A model generated the notes under the pieces. The model ran no database searches. It saw nothing but the letters and a program-made list of their open reading frames with translations, and was not told the DNA's origin. From Gigantopelta aegis (Eukaryota; Mollusca; Gastropoda; Neomphalida; Peltospiridae), in NCBI RefSeq assembly GCF_016097555.1, contig NC_054704.1, positions 73,632,327 through 73,696,326 on the forward strand: a DNA stretch of 64,000 bases. The letters run 5' to 3'. Each line of letters starts with the position of its first letter. Position 1 is the first letter of the stretch. Shown here in pieces: positions 46,855 to 57,915 of the stretch. A program made the position numbers and the translations under genes.

Positions 46855-47200
46855 TTTGTTTGTTTTGTTTAACGATACCGCTAGAGCACACTGTTCAATC
46901 ATCGGCTATTGGATGTCAAACATTTGGTAATTTTGACAAATTGTCTTACATAGGAAACCCGCAACATTTTTCAATTATTAGCCAGGTATCTTTTATATGC
47001 ATGCACCATCCCACAGACAGGACAGCACCAATAACGTTGAGAGCGCCTGGACGAGGCATACTTTTTTTTTCTTCTTTTTTTTTCGGGTTTTTCGTCTTGT
47101 TTTTGCAGAAAAACGTCCGCTAAACTGATTTGTGCACCTCACGTTGGACCAAGTGGCAACGCCGCTGACTAATCAAATAGACAGAAACATTAGGTAAAAA
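46855..47200 (-). mobile_element. Tail-A SINE fragment, then MITE fragment
   Basis: 46855-47029: TTTGTTTTGTTTAACGATAC to CCACAGACAGGACAGCACC on -. 47105-47195 (GCAGAAAAACGTCCGCTAAA; CTAATCAAATAGACAG) matches the MITE at 50562-50824. Confidence 0.75.
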
Positions 47201-48205
47201 TTAGACCCAACCCCGGAAATAAATAGTACAGAGCTAAAAAAATTCAGAATAGTTTCAGAATATTATTAACAACAACATACCAAAAGTCCCCAAGTTTCAC
47301 AGGCAGACAACAGGCGTAAATGTATAATTATCATCCCGTAACCTGATTACGTTAGTAACCCGTTTTCGTCATCAATCTTTGTGAGCACGTACTTATACCG
47401 CACGGACATTTGTAACATCGTATATTTAAAAAACATTTTTTTTTTGGATAAGCTTTAAAGTTTTAATTCGTATAAAGATTAAGACTAAAAATATATTTGT
47501 AAGGCTGTCCGTTTTGGTTGTTTCTCATGTTGAAATAGTTTTAATTAATTACTAAAACGTTTCTTTTTCTTTCTTTTTTTCATATTTCGAAGAAGTATAT
47601 AATGTGTATGGATAAGGATACTTTACTACACATTTTATAAATAATCTACAACAGATAGGTGATATGAGACAGACAGAACCAAGGCCGACTTCAGCTTGTA
47701 ATCAGCAGGTGACACATTCACACACGTGTATATATTACCAGTCTCATAAATGTCCCCAAAGAAACAAATCCAGTAAAATAATAGAAAATTTCTGATTATT
47801 GATGTTCACGTGTTAAGTATATAACCTGTCTAAAATGGCTGCACAATGGGAACCTCTAGATTTCAACATTTCCGAGGCGTGGTGAGGGGAAGATGCCCCC
47901 GGACCCTCTAGTGTTTTGCGCCTTCCATGCTCGTTCGTTCCAAGAATTCGTCTGCCCCCCACCCCAACAAAAAATCCTAGCTACGGCCCTGAAGTGTTTA
48001 GTTAATAAAATACACCGTACTTTTTATTTTACGAAGAAAATTGTGACTTTTAAAAATGCTTTTTCAAAATTTAAAATCGCTCCTCGTGTAACAGCTGTTT
48101 AGCACATTAACAGACATTCAGATATTGCGATGTTTTGTGTGCTCTCATAATACAAAATAAACATAATCAACTACCAAATAAGGTCCAATAATATAAACTG
48201 TGCAT

Positions 48206-48210
<5 letters not shown>
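47201..48210. other. Gene-free stretch
   Basis: AT-rich. 47875-47990 (GGCGTGGTGAGGGGAAGATG; CTAGCTACGGCCCTG) looks like a decayed MITE. No coding region supported. Confidence 0.5.

Positions 48211-48290
<80 letters not shown>
48211..48290. repeat. TA microsatellite
   Basis: A pure TA tract of about 80 bp. Confidence 0.97.
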
Positions 48291-48291
<1 letters not shown>

Positions 48292-48379
48292 ATTGTACAA
48301 ATCTGTCAATCTTTAGTCACGTGAAAGGAAATTGCAAAATAGTACCGAGCTGATTTTTTCCCAGGTTAGAAAGAAAAAA

Positions 48380-48692
48380 AAAAAAGTTTTATTTAACGAC
48401 GCACTCAGCACATTTTGTTTACGATTATATGACATCAGATATATGGTTATGGACCACACATATATTGTGAGAGGAAACCCGCTGTCGCCACTTCAAGGGC
48501 TACTCTTTTCGATTAGTAGCAACGGATATTTTATATGCACCACATACAAAGTAGTACATACCACGGCCTTTAATATACCAGTTGTCGTGCACTGGCTGGA
48601 ACGAGAAATAGCCCAATGGGCCCACCGACGGGGATCGATGCCACTCCGACCGCGCAGCGAGAGAGCGCTTTACCACTGGGCTACGTCCCTCC
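48380..48692 (-). mobile_element. Full-length SINE, tail B
   Basis: GTTTTATTTAACGACGCACT, then TAGTAGCAACGGATATTTTA, AATAGCCCAATGGGCCCACC and the head complement GCGCTTTACCACTGGGCTAC. Confidence 0.88.
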
Positions 48693-48717
48693 CTCGCCCC
48701 CCCCCCCCATGTTAGAT

Positions 48718-49712
48718 TCAGAACATCATTAGCAATAACAACATATCAAAAGTCCCCAAATTTTCCTTTTGTGCTAAAATCACAAGGAAGGAAGTAGATA
48801 TTGGGGGGAGGGTAGGTGCTAACTGAAAAATAAATGTACTGAAATGCAGTTTCCTGCATTCATCTCTGCCTAAAGATTTGCTACCAGAATTATTGGGTTC
48901 AACCTGCTCCGTCGTGCCTGTAATGACGACGTTCATTCTCGGTTGCATGGTACCAAAGAAGAGAGTTCCGTGTCAAAGTTTAATATTTACGGGGTAAAAA
49001 CAGCTGTAGCTGTGATTGGTAGTAATATGTGACATTGACTATTTGTGCAAATAAATAAATAAATACAGGTTTATTTGTTATATAGTTATTATGCAATATA
49101 CACCAGAGGTTGAAACTAATGCAGGGTACCCCCAAAAATGGAACTTCCATTTTCAGCAAAAATGACGGTTGCTACTAAAACCATTAAATGGTATGTTACC
49201 ACCCCGTCTCCAACATACACTTTCTTCCAGGTGTGAGGTGCCACATTTTGTATTGGTGTACCTGGGTGTGTTGATACGCTGCATATATCAGTTGTATTAG
49301 TAAACGTTACCATTATCGGCAATAGAAATTGATTTGGTCTATTAGAATCTATATCGATAGCGGAAATGTGATCGAACATGTTAGGCCGTTGTGGAATGGC
49401 AACAGTGTTTGTGTAGTCGTGTTCAGCTTGAAACCGGAATTTCCGGATTTATAAATGGTCTATTTTTAGCCGTCAGTAGGTATTTCACAACTGAATAGTC
49501 ATAGACCAAGTCTTGTCACCTCACGGGTTCTATATCTCATACCGGTTAAAACTGAATGGTCACAGACCAAGTCGTGTCACCGGCGAGTAAAGTCCTCTAC
49601 ACAAGTTCACGGGTTCTAGATCTCACACAAGTTTGGTGTCGGTTCCAGTGACCGCTTCTATTCACCGTTAGCCAGGTTGGTATTCCATTGTGTGTGTGTA
49701 CTAATGTGTGTG
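48718..49712. other. Gene-free stretch with a short local duplication
   Basis: ACTGAATAGTCATAGACCAA ... CACGGGTTCTATATCTCA (49491-49543) is repeated at 49551-49632 with an extra ~25 bp. The 76- and 87-codon minus-strand frames show no domain. Confidence 0.55.
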
Positions 49713-50117
49713 CATGGGCGGATCCAGGAAATATTTTTAGGGGGGGGGGGACCAAAAAAGAAGGGCACATTGACTCGTCAAAAGGGCACGTTACTACAAG
49801 TTTTGATATTTACAATTAATATGAATTCCTACAGTTCTACGTCATAATATACTAGCAATAATGAAGTAAATTGGCGTCACTCGCGTTAGAACCTCAATGG
49901 GGCCCCATTGAGACTCAATAACACAGACACATATCTGCAAGCTTGCGCATGTACACGAAAATCTTGATTTCATTTATCTACAATATAATTATTGTTTACT
50001 TAAAAAAAAAAAAATTCTACAAACAAAAAGGGCACTTGGACATTTTGAGGGCACTTGAACAATTTTTGGGGGGGGACGCGTCCCCCTTGTCCCCCCCCCC
50101 CCTTGGATCCGCCCATG
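49713..50117. mobile_element. MITE with CATGGGCGGATCCA ends in a TG repeat
   Basis: Ends CATGGGCGGATCCAGG and (complement) CATGGGCGGATCCAAGG, with GGGCAC motifs repeated inside and G/C runs near both ends. It splits a TG microsatellite. Confidence 0.8.
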
Positions 50118-50149
50118 GTGTGTGTGTGTGTACTAATGTGTGTGTGTGT

Positions 50150-50190
<41 letters not shown>

Positions 50191-50222
50191 AGTGTGTGTG
50201 TGTATGTACCAGCGTGTGTGTG
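50118..50222. repeat. TG microsatellite
   Basis: Interrupted TG tract, longest at about 50152-50186. Confidence 0.95.
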
Positions 50223-50277
50223 TGTAGATGAACGACATACAAGCCAAGCTGTCATATGTATGTTGTTGTATGAGCGG

Positions 50278-50358
50278 GAGTGCTATACCGAATTTATGAA
50301 ACGAGTTTGGGAATTATTTTATTCCCATAGCGAGTTTCATAAATTTCGTATGGCACTC
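50278..50358. mobile_element. 80-bp hairpin element
   Basis: GGAGTGCTATACCGAATTTA TGAAAC pairs with GTTTCATAAATTTCGTATGG CACTCC. A second small palindrome, GGGAATTATTTTATTCCC, is in the loop. Confidence 0.75.
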
Positions 50359-50561
50359 CTGCGAATGTTATAATTTATTTATTATGAACAAACATTGATT
50401 TTGAGCAAACGTTAAATATGATTGTAATGTAGTCCGAAGGGACGTAGAAAGTGTGCGCTCTGCACTACGTGGGAAGTGTGCGCCCTGCCCTACGTGGGAT
50501 GATATCAGTTTTAGAAACTGTAACGGTGGAAAGATTGCTGCTATCGCGATTCGTGACACGA

Positions 50562-50824
50562 CAGATGAGTTCAGCCAGACCGAGCAGAAAAATATCCGCT
50601 AGACTGGTTTATGCGCTTCACGGTAAACCAAATATGGCCACGTCGTGGACCAATCAAATAGTTCGCGAACGTTAGCGAAACGTTTACTGTCTGAACTAAG
50701 GACGGCCTTAAGTCCCTAAGTTCAGCCATCGAACGTTTCGCTAATGTCTATGACTATTCCGTTGTGAAAGCGCATCAACCAGTTAGCGGACGTTTCCCCG
50801 CTCAGTCCGGCTGAACGAACCCGT
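50562..50824. mobile_element. Palindromic MITE (GTTCAGCCnGAC ends)
   Basis: The left arm GTTCAGCCAGACCGAGCAGA and the complement of the right arm GTTCAGCCGGACTGAGCGGG pair over about 60 bp, and inner GTTAGCGAAACGTTT / AACGTTTCGCTAA blocks pair too. Confidence 0.8.
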
Positions 50825-50883
50825 GGTTTCAAGGTATTGTTATGACCTGTGACCCAGGCTATAAAGATAGCGTGGTGTCTTGG

Positions 50884-51701
50884 TTAAAGGGACACACCCT
50901 AGTTACGTTTATTTGTTAACCATTACGGCGTTGTTTTTCGCTATTAAACCCCATTTTTCACAAATAAAATTGCACTTTACTTACATTTTATTATTTAGAA
51001 TACACATTTCCATTCACCTGAAGTGCTTTTTGGTAATCCTGATGTTTGTAAAACCACGAAATGCATTTTTTGCATTTTTTCACAAGACGTGTTGTCGAGA
51101 AAAAACCGTTAAGCAAGCGAGGTCCAATCTATTTTTAGAGGGGATATTTCCATTTCAATTTCACAGACGTTGGTATATCACGTAACCGTTATCATTTTGG
51201 TTCGGTTTGTTTTCTCGTGCACGGTTCGCGCAATCAACATCCGATTTGTTGTTGTTCATTTGTGAGATTTTTCTTCACAGTTCGTGAACATTTTCAGTAA
51301 CAATAAAGTTCAGACAAGTAAGTGTCTCAATACAAAACGTTACAAACCCTTAAAACCAATAATTTTGCTGAGTCTTACGATATCTGGAGAGGGGATACAA
51401 CCAGGACAGAACAGTTGGAACATGTCGAGGAGAGGTGAAACGAACGCACCCCAAGTCTGTGAAATTTGTCGTGATGTAGGCATTGTTGTGCTTCGAGCGA
51501 CATCTACCGGTGACATCAGAATACTAACTTTCAAAATTATTTCAAGCAATTGGGACATGGGGATTCCCATGGTATTTATCGATATAAAACCCGCTTTTTC
51601 ACTCCATTTGATAAAAACGTGATCTAAGTGTGTTACAGGTTTGTAGATTAACCAAATTATAATTTATTTTCGCTGGATGGAACTGGGGTGTGCGGCTTTA
51701 A
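50884..51701. mobile_element. TTAA-flanked MITE (family 2), 810 bp, copy 1
   Basis: TTAA at 50884 and 51698 flanks ends AGGGACACACCCTAGTT and (complement) AGCCGCACACCCCAGTT. Nearly identical to 62492-63302. Contains a 112-codon frame that is the same in both copies but matches nothing I know. TTAA targets point to a piggyBac-type transposase acting in trans. Confidence 0.88.
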
Positions 51702-51779
51702 TATGTAACTTTAATCGTAGAAATATTTTATTAGTCGGAAACATTTTACAATGGAGCAAACTCAGGAATGTCCCTTTAG
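51702..51779. mobile_element. Half copy of TTAA MITE family 1
   Basis: ACTTTAATCGTAGAAATATT ... GCAAACTCAGGAATGTCCCT matches the right half of the element at 10902-11230, directly after the TTAA at 51698. Confidence 0.8.
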
Positions 51780-51784
51780 GCTGG

Positions 51785-51785
<1 letters not shown>

Positions 51786-51833
<48 letters not shown>

Positions 51834-51942
51834 GTTTTTTGGTTATGTTATGTGTGTGTGTTTGTATGTATTATGTGTGTGTGCGTGTGCGTGTGTGTGT
51901 GTTATTTGTGTGTATCTGTGTATATATGCGCGCGTGTTTGCA

Positions 51943-51973
<31 letters not shown>

Positions 51974-52094
51974 GTTGAGTGTGTGGGAGGGGGGTCGACT
52001 GAATCGGATTGAACTCAAATGAAGTCGCTCGGGCAATAGAAGAATCTGACACCCGTTTCATAAAAGTCAGTATGACACACAGTCTCGTATAATA

Positions 52095-52157
<63 letters not shown>
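51786..52157. repeat. TG and TA microsatellites
   Basis: 51786-51832 TG tract, 51890-51968 mixed TG, 52100-52157 TA tract. Overlapping frames are spurious. Confidence 0.95.
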
Positions 52158-52158
<1 letters not shown>

Positions 52159-52377
52159 TTACTAGATTGCATATAATAGTGATAATTTCCTTTTCTTTCA
52201 AACTGCGTTGGTTCTGTGTTTCTAGATGGGAAGGTCTACTTAACCAAACGTATTGCAGATTTATTTAAGGTAATAACACTCCTTTGCAGTAATAAAGGCT
52301 ATCACTAATTACTATCCATTACCATTTTAGAGGTTACAGGTTATTTGTCGGAGAACGTTTTAATTTCCTTGAGCAAT

Positions 52378-52532
52378 ACCGGTATGTGCTATCCTGTCAG
52401 TGGGATGGTGCATATTATAAAAAATTCCTTGCTACTAATGGAAAAATGTAGCGGGTTTCCTCTCTGAAACTATGTAAAAAATACCAAATATTTGACATCC
52501 AATAGCCGATGATTAATAAATCATGTGCTTAA
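52378..52532 (+). mobile_element. Tail-A SINE, truncated both ends
   Basis: CCGGTATGTGCTATCCTGTC, GGTGCATATTATAAAAAATT, TTTGACATCCAATAGCCGAT. Confidence 0.8.
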
Positions 52533-52977
52533 AGAATAGACCAATTAACCAGGGAAAGAGTCATTTATCATTTCAGTATGTAGGTTTTTGAACTATGCCA
52601 CTGTACATCATACATCGTTGGACTAACAATTATTTCGTTGGGTTTTTGTGTGTTTTGTTTTTGTTGCCAGTTTGACACTGGTGGTTTATTTTGTGTAGTT
52701 GGTCAGAGAAGTGTGATGGAATCATTTCGATTCGATCCAGAATTAGTTTTACAATTTTTACGTAATACTGACTTTTGTCATTTTGTGTAGACAAATGCCT
52801 ATTTTTGGATTACTGGAATGGATATTATTACAAGCAAAAAAAAATCTGTTTCATCATTTCGCGAAAATCAACAGACCGGTACACTGTTTCATTGGACACT
52901 TCTTAAGACAACACTTTCATCATAACAGTCCTTGTTACGTCGTTTTTGTTTTCCTTCTTGTAGAACAACGACCACAG

Positions 52978-54649
52978 ATGAGTTGTGGAGACCCTGTCCT
53001 GACGTTTGGCATCATAGCAGACGTTCAGTACGCCGACGAAGACAACGGCAGGAACTTCCTCAAGACGAGAACTCGCTACTACAGAAACTCTCTGAACATC
53101 CTCCACAACGCCGTCAACCACTGGCGTCAGGTGAAGCCAAGAGTGGACTTCATCCTTCAACTCGGAGACCACATTGACGGCATCTGCAAACGCAAGGGCA
53201 GTGACGTAGGCCTCCGGACTGCCCTCGGTCCGCTCATCAGCTTCGGGAAGCCAGTCTATCATGTGATAGGAAACCACGAACTCTACAACTTCTCGCGGGA
53301 ACAGTTTATTGGCACCGAGCTGTTCAGTGCTGGAAGGGAGGAATGCGACTCGCCAGCAGTAGGTTGCCTGTATTACTCTTTCCAGCCTCACCCAGCCGTA
53401 AGAGTCGTGGCGCTAGACTGCTACGATGTCAGTCTTATAGGCAATCCCAAAGACAGCGATAAGTACAGAGAGGCGATGGAGATAATTCGAGAAAAAAATA
53501 CCAACGAGGATCTGGCTTCTCCGCTTGGACTTCCAGAGGAAAATATGCGCTTTGTGACGTGGAATGGAGGATTGTCGTCCAGACAGTTGAGCTGGCTGCA
53601 GACTGAAGTACAAGAAGCCGAAAAGCTACGTCAGAATGTTATAGTCTTTGGTAGGTAGTCCTTTTTGTTATTTGTCATTTAGTTTTGTGTTTTTATCAAC
53701 TCAAAGTTTAGACCCGCTATACAAGGTACCATAGTTCTCAGATATGTGTATGTTGACGACTGTATGTGGGTTAAAGATTAGTTGGAGGAGTCACTGTACA
53801 GTAGTGGACTTAAGCTTCCCCACTGATTGTTTAAAACTAATTGTTGTTGAAGTCTGGTACTGAGATGCCAATATAGATCTCACCAGCTTTAACTGCGACG
53901 TCTTAATCACCACGCCACCGAGACAAATGTGATAAGTACACGTAGTTTAGTTTAACCCCCCCCCCCCCCCCACCAAATAACAACAACAAACAGTAAAACA
54001 AACTCAGCTATTATTAACTGACAGCTGCTGTGTGATTTTGTTTTTATCTGACTAGTCTCTTTCACCTTTCCCAATTAGGGTAGTAGAGTTAGGGTATAAT
54101 AGTGCATCTGATACTAACATGCCACTTTGCATACAGGACCAACCTGGCAGTGCCCCTATTGGCCACGTGACGTCACAATTCAAAATGACCACCAGTTCAC
54201 TACTCCTCACTCTGTTTGTATCAATTTAAACGTAGAAGCTTTAACATAATATTAACTCCAATGACAAATGTTAGACAACAGTATTAATGTTTATGTGTTG
54301 TTATATATTAAATGTGCAATTGGCTATGTGCATGCTTTGTTTCCCAGGTCATCTTCCTCTATTCCAACCAACGTCCGACTGCGTGAATCTCTGCTGGAAC
54401 GCGGAAGACGTGGTCGACGTTCTCCACCAGCACAGCTGTGTCGTCTGCTATCTATGTGGTCACAACCACGACGGCGGGGACGCCGTGGATGGCGAGGGTA
54501 TACTGCATGTGACGATGCCAGGCGTCGTTGAGAGAGGTCCCGGGGAGGACGCTTTCGCCACCGCTAGTCTACATCGTGAAAGGCTGGACATAGCGGGGCA
54601 AGGAGCAGCGGGGTCGTTCAGCGTCAACTTGCGTTATCCCATATCATAA
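52978..54649 (+). CDS. ADPRM: Mn-dependent ADP-ribose/CDP-alcohol diphosphatase
   Basis: Exons 52978-53650 and 54348-54649 join in phase (TTT G|GT CAT gives FGHLPLF), for 324 residues, close to the usual ~340. Metallophosphoesterase motifs appear in order: FGIIADVQYAD (DxQ form, as in the human protein), LQLGDHIDG, VIGNHELYNF, GHLP and CGHNHDGGDAVDGEG. The enzyme hydrolyses ADP-ribose, CDP-choline and related pyrophosphates using bound Mn2+; it is expected to be cytosolic. The ATG at 52978 is chosen because homology begins a few codons later; the frame is open upstream to about 52783 with another ATG at 52795, but that part shows no family similarity and a cag precedes the chosen ATG, so an upstream splice is also possible. 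The last ~97 bp including the stop codon are the first unit of a four-copy tandem array (54564-54951). A single copy of the gene is seen. Confidence 0.93.
53651..54347. other. ADPRM intron
   Basis: GT at 53651, AG at 54347. Contains a group-C SINE fragment (53850-53925, ATCACCACGCCACCGAGAC) and a C run at 53956-53972. Confidence 0.9.
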
Positions 54650-54951
54650 ACTGGTGACTGCTAGTCTACATCGTGACAGGCTGGACATATTGGGACAAGG
54701 AGCAGCGGGGTCGTTCAGCGTCAACTTGCGTTATCACATATCGTAAACTGGTGACTGCTAGTCTACATCGTGACAGGCTGGACATATTGGGACAAGGAGC
54801 AGCGGGGTCGTTCAGCGTCAACTTGCGTTATCCCATATCGTAAACTGGCGACTGCTAGTCTAGATTGTGACATGCTGGACATATTGGGACAAGGAGCAGC
54901 GGGGTCGTTCAGCGTCAACTTGCGTTATCCCATATCGTAAACTGGCGACTG
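54564..54951 (+). repeat. 97-bp tandem repeat made from the end of the ADPRM coding exon
   Basis: Four units start at 54564, 54661, 54758 and 54855, each 97 bp. Unit 1 is the end of the ADPRM coding region (ASLHRERLDIAGQG...) with its TAA. Units 2-4 repeat it with few differences from each other and retain CGTAA at the stop position. The units lie in the 3' UTR or just beyond. The period is not a multiple of three, so readthrough would change frame. Confidence 0.95.
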
Positions 54952-55425
54952 CTAATTTGTGTAGATGCTCTAAGATCAAGCGCGCTAATCAAATATATTT
55001 TATAACTAATAATCCACAGCATTACATTTTTGGACATTGCGTTTCTAAAAGGTCCATTTCCCCTATTTTGAGTAATGTAAAAATTGTCCCATTAAAATAA
55101 ATAGAGGATTCGTCATGAATTTGCTTTAATATTGAAAATATCAACCTCGACAAATACCGATTAACATAGACTCGGTTGATATTTTCCAAATTAAATTTCT
55201 GAAGTCTCCTCACAGGTAATATGACGTCACGCACTTCAACTAAATCTCATCAAAATGTTACGCTCAAGTATACAAATCTTGTTGGCTGTAAACAAATAAC
55301 CCATTGACAGCAAAACATTATTAACCGAGTTAATAATGGTAACTATCAAATGGGTTTATGGCATGGATATTATGGGTAAGTCACTGGTTATGCCTGAGAC
55401 TGGACTTGAGATAGACTTGGAATAG
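54952..55425. other. Downstream of ADPRM; no feature recognised
   Basis: AT-rich; AATAAA occurs near 55097 but no polyadenylation context can be confirmed. Confidence 0.4.
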
Positions 55426-55970
55426 ACGTGGCCGGACCTCTAGTAGGATATGGGCACGTTAATAGAGTTCAGGTCCAGGTCTAAGGTCTCACTACACAGA
55501 TCACTTCCGGGTGAGAGTTTATTGATCACGATCCACTATAGTTCCTAATTGTGACACAAGTTATGGTTCACATATTCACTTCTAGGAAATGGTGAAGAAT
55601 TAAAACATTATGTATATTTAATGGTAAGCCTTCTGGCTGTATTTTGCCCATGCTATTTTGTAATATTGTGCATTGACCTTTTGGGAAATGGGTGTATAGC
55701 TCAAGAGAAAGCCAAAGTGAATCGGTTAATGAACCACCTGTTAGGACCGGTACTACACCTAGATGCGGTCTAATAGCAAAAAAACTGAGACGGAAATGTT
55801 CTCAGTTTTGGAGTGAAAATAAATGCTTATATAATGTATGTTCGCAATGGTGTGTGTTGTTAGTGCCAACGAGAACCCGTTCTATTGGCAATCTTCATTT
55901 GAAGTTGGGCAATTTAACATGGGTTTCAGTGACAGGTGACATCTGTGTAGTGAGACCTAAGATCTATTTC
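55426..55970. mobile_element. Inverted-repeat element with GGTCTCACTACACAGAT arms
   Basis: AGGTCTAAGGTCTCACTACA at about 55475 pairs with the complement of TGTAGTGAGACCTAAGATCT at about 55946. Just left of the first arm, GGGCACGTTAATAGAGTT belongs to the core shared with 22369, 23798 and 40565. Confidence 0.55.
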
Positions 55971-56720
55971 AAGGACGCGTGCGTGTATAAACCGGAAATG
56001 CATTTTATTTCATGCATTTATGCTGTCTTTTTTTTTTTTTACATGTAAAATGTGAATTACTAATTTTATAGAAAGGTGTACATTAGTTTGTGTTTATTGT
56101 GGTAAGAACTTACGGGAACTATATCGGCCGAATTTACGAAGCCTGTTTTTTTTTTTTAGACGCAGGTGTTCAAGCATTGTAAATGCATGTAGTTCAACGC
56201 GTGTAAGACATAAACATACTTTGTAAATACGGCTGTGTATGTTTATGTGAAACGCCAGTCCTAGAATACTGCCCAACTGTCATGAATGCGATTTGACCGA
56301 TACAATAACTCTTGATTAGTTTTGTTTGGTAATAGAAAAGAATGTATCAGACATATGCAGCTTGTGAAATTGGTGCACGTCACTTAATGAAAAGGAAGAA
56401 AGGAAGGAATGTTTTATTTAACTCTGACGACACACCATCAACGCATACACGTTTACGTAGCTTAAATGATTTTATAGCACGTATTTACTTCTTCATCATT
56501 AATAACATAAAACAGGAATTAAATGTACTGCAATCAACACAATGAACATGATCATTATTAACATTAAAATCATTTACATCATCATCAAAAGTTGAACCAT
56601 GGCACACACTTATGATAAAGCAAGGTTTTGAAATGCCACAAAAATACACATCAGCTGTTAGTGTCCAACAAAGGTAAGTACATGCATGAATATCATTTCA
56701 AAAAGATGGATTTTATTATA

Positions 56721-57915
56721 TATCCTGGGAAGTGGCAATCCTAAAGATAGTTATATATCCTGGAAAGTGGCAGTCCTAAAGATGGATATATCGTCCGTGG
56801 CCCTGTTTCGGTGAGGGCCCTGTTTCGGTGGTTTCGTCGTTTGTGCTCAACAATACGTACATTTGAAAATGTCTGACGTCGTTGACTATTGCATGGGGAA
56901 AGTAAACATGTCTGACACATTCACAGAAATGTTCGTAAAAATAAGGTTAAAACGAGCAAAGAAAGCATCTAAGAAAAAACACGGCACATTTCTTAATACC
57001 TTTTTCCTATGATTTTCGAAGACTGTTATTTGAAAGAAATCTTATTTTTAAACACTATTTTTGTCTGTTCTCAGCTGTACTGCTATTTTGTTATAGAAGT
57101 CACATGATTGTCACGGCGTCTGCTGGCAAAACTATCTTTACAGATACTTAACCACAAAGTATGTCCTTTGTATGTTTTAACATAAATATATTTCTGGATA
57201 TCTTTTTGTATATTTATTAAAACTCAGAATGCAGATTATATTTTTTAATCAAACAATTTTACCATTATAACTATTCATTTGTTCAACTTTTAACACAACT
57301 GCAAGACATCAGAATTGTTATATTCGTGTTCCTAAAATGTTGTCTGTTAACATTGGTTCTCGAGGACTCCATTTTGTAATTTGTCTTAAAATATTTTAAA
57401 TATTTTTTATAAATTATTATAAGTACATGTTTTGTTGAACAACATTCATGTTTTGATAAAACACTGAGAAGTTTTGTGTTAGAAAGTTTTGGCTGTAAGT
57501 TATACCACTAAACGTTTGACTTAACAAAACAGGTGACGTAGTTAACAATATTTACTACGGATGCATGCTACAGTTTTTGACGTACGTGCAGTGATCTTTG
57601 CTACATAGAGGCCAGTTTAGTGCTTATTTGAAGCGTAGAAATACTAATAAAAAGGTAGCTATTTGAATAACAACTGTCTGTGTATAAATATTGATATGAT
57701 TTAGTATCGAATGCTTATGCTCACCGAAACTGGTCCACCCATGATATATCCTGGGAAGTGGCAACCCTAAAGATGGATATATATCCTGGGAAGTGGCAAT
57801 CCTAAACATGGATATATATCCTGGGAAGTGGCAATCCTAAAGATGGTTATATATCCTGGGAAGTAACAATCCTAAAATAGATATATATCCTGAAAAATAG
57901 CAATCCTAAAGATTG
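56721..57915. repeat. ~37-bp minisatellite split by an insertion
   Basis: TATATCCTGGGAAGTGGCAA + TCCTAAAGATGGA units occur at 56721-56795 (two) and 57741-57915 (about five). Confidence 0.9.
56796..57739. mobile_element. TIR element inserted in the minisatellite
   Basis: The left end GTGGCCCTGTTTCGGTGAG and the complement of the right end GTGGACCAGTTTCGGTGAG match at 17 of 19. Length is about 945 bp. A 47-codon frame from 56869 (MSDVVDYCMGKVNMSD, then a Lys-rich stretch) might be the start of a lost transposase. Confidence 0.7.

Noticed and set aside
49116-49379. 87-codon minus-strand frame
   Set aside because: No recognisable similarity, no exon borders, and no support from neighbours.
51284-51622. 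112-codon frame identical at 51284 and 62889
   Set aside because: It lies inside a TTAA MITE; conservation reflects the recent copying of the DNA. No recognisable domain.
55692-56048. 118-codon plus-strand frame
   Set aside because: It lies inside an inverted-repeat element and shows no domain.
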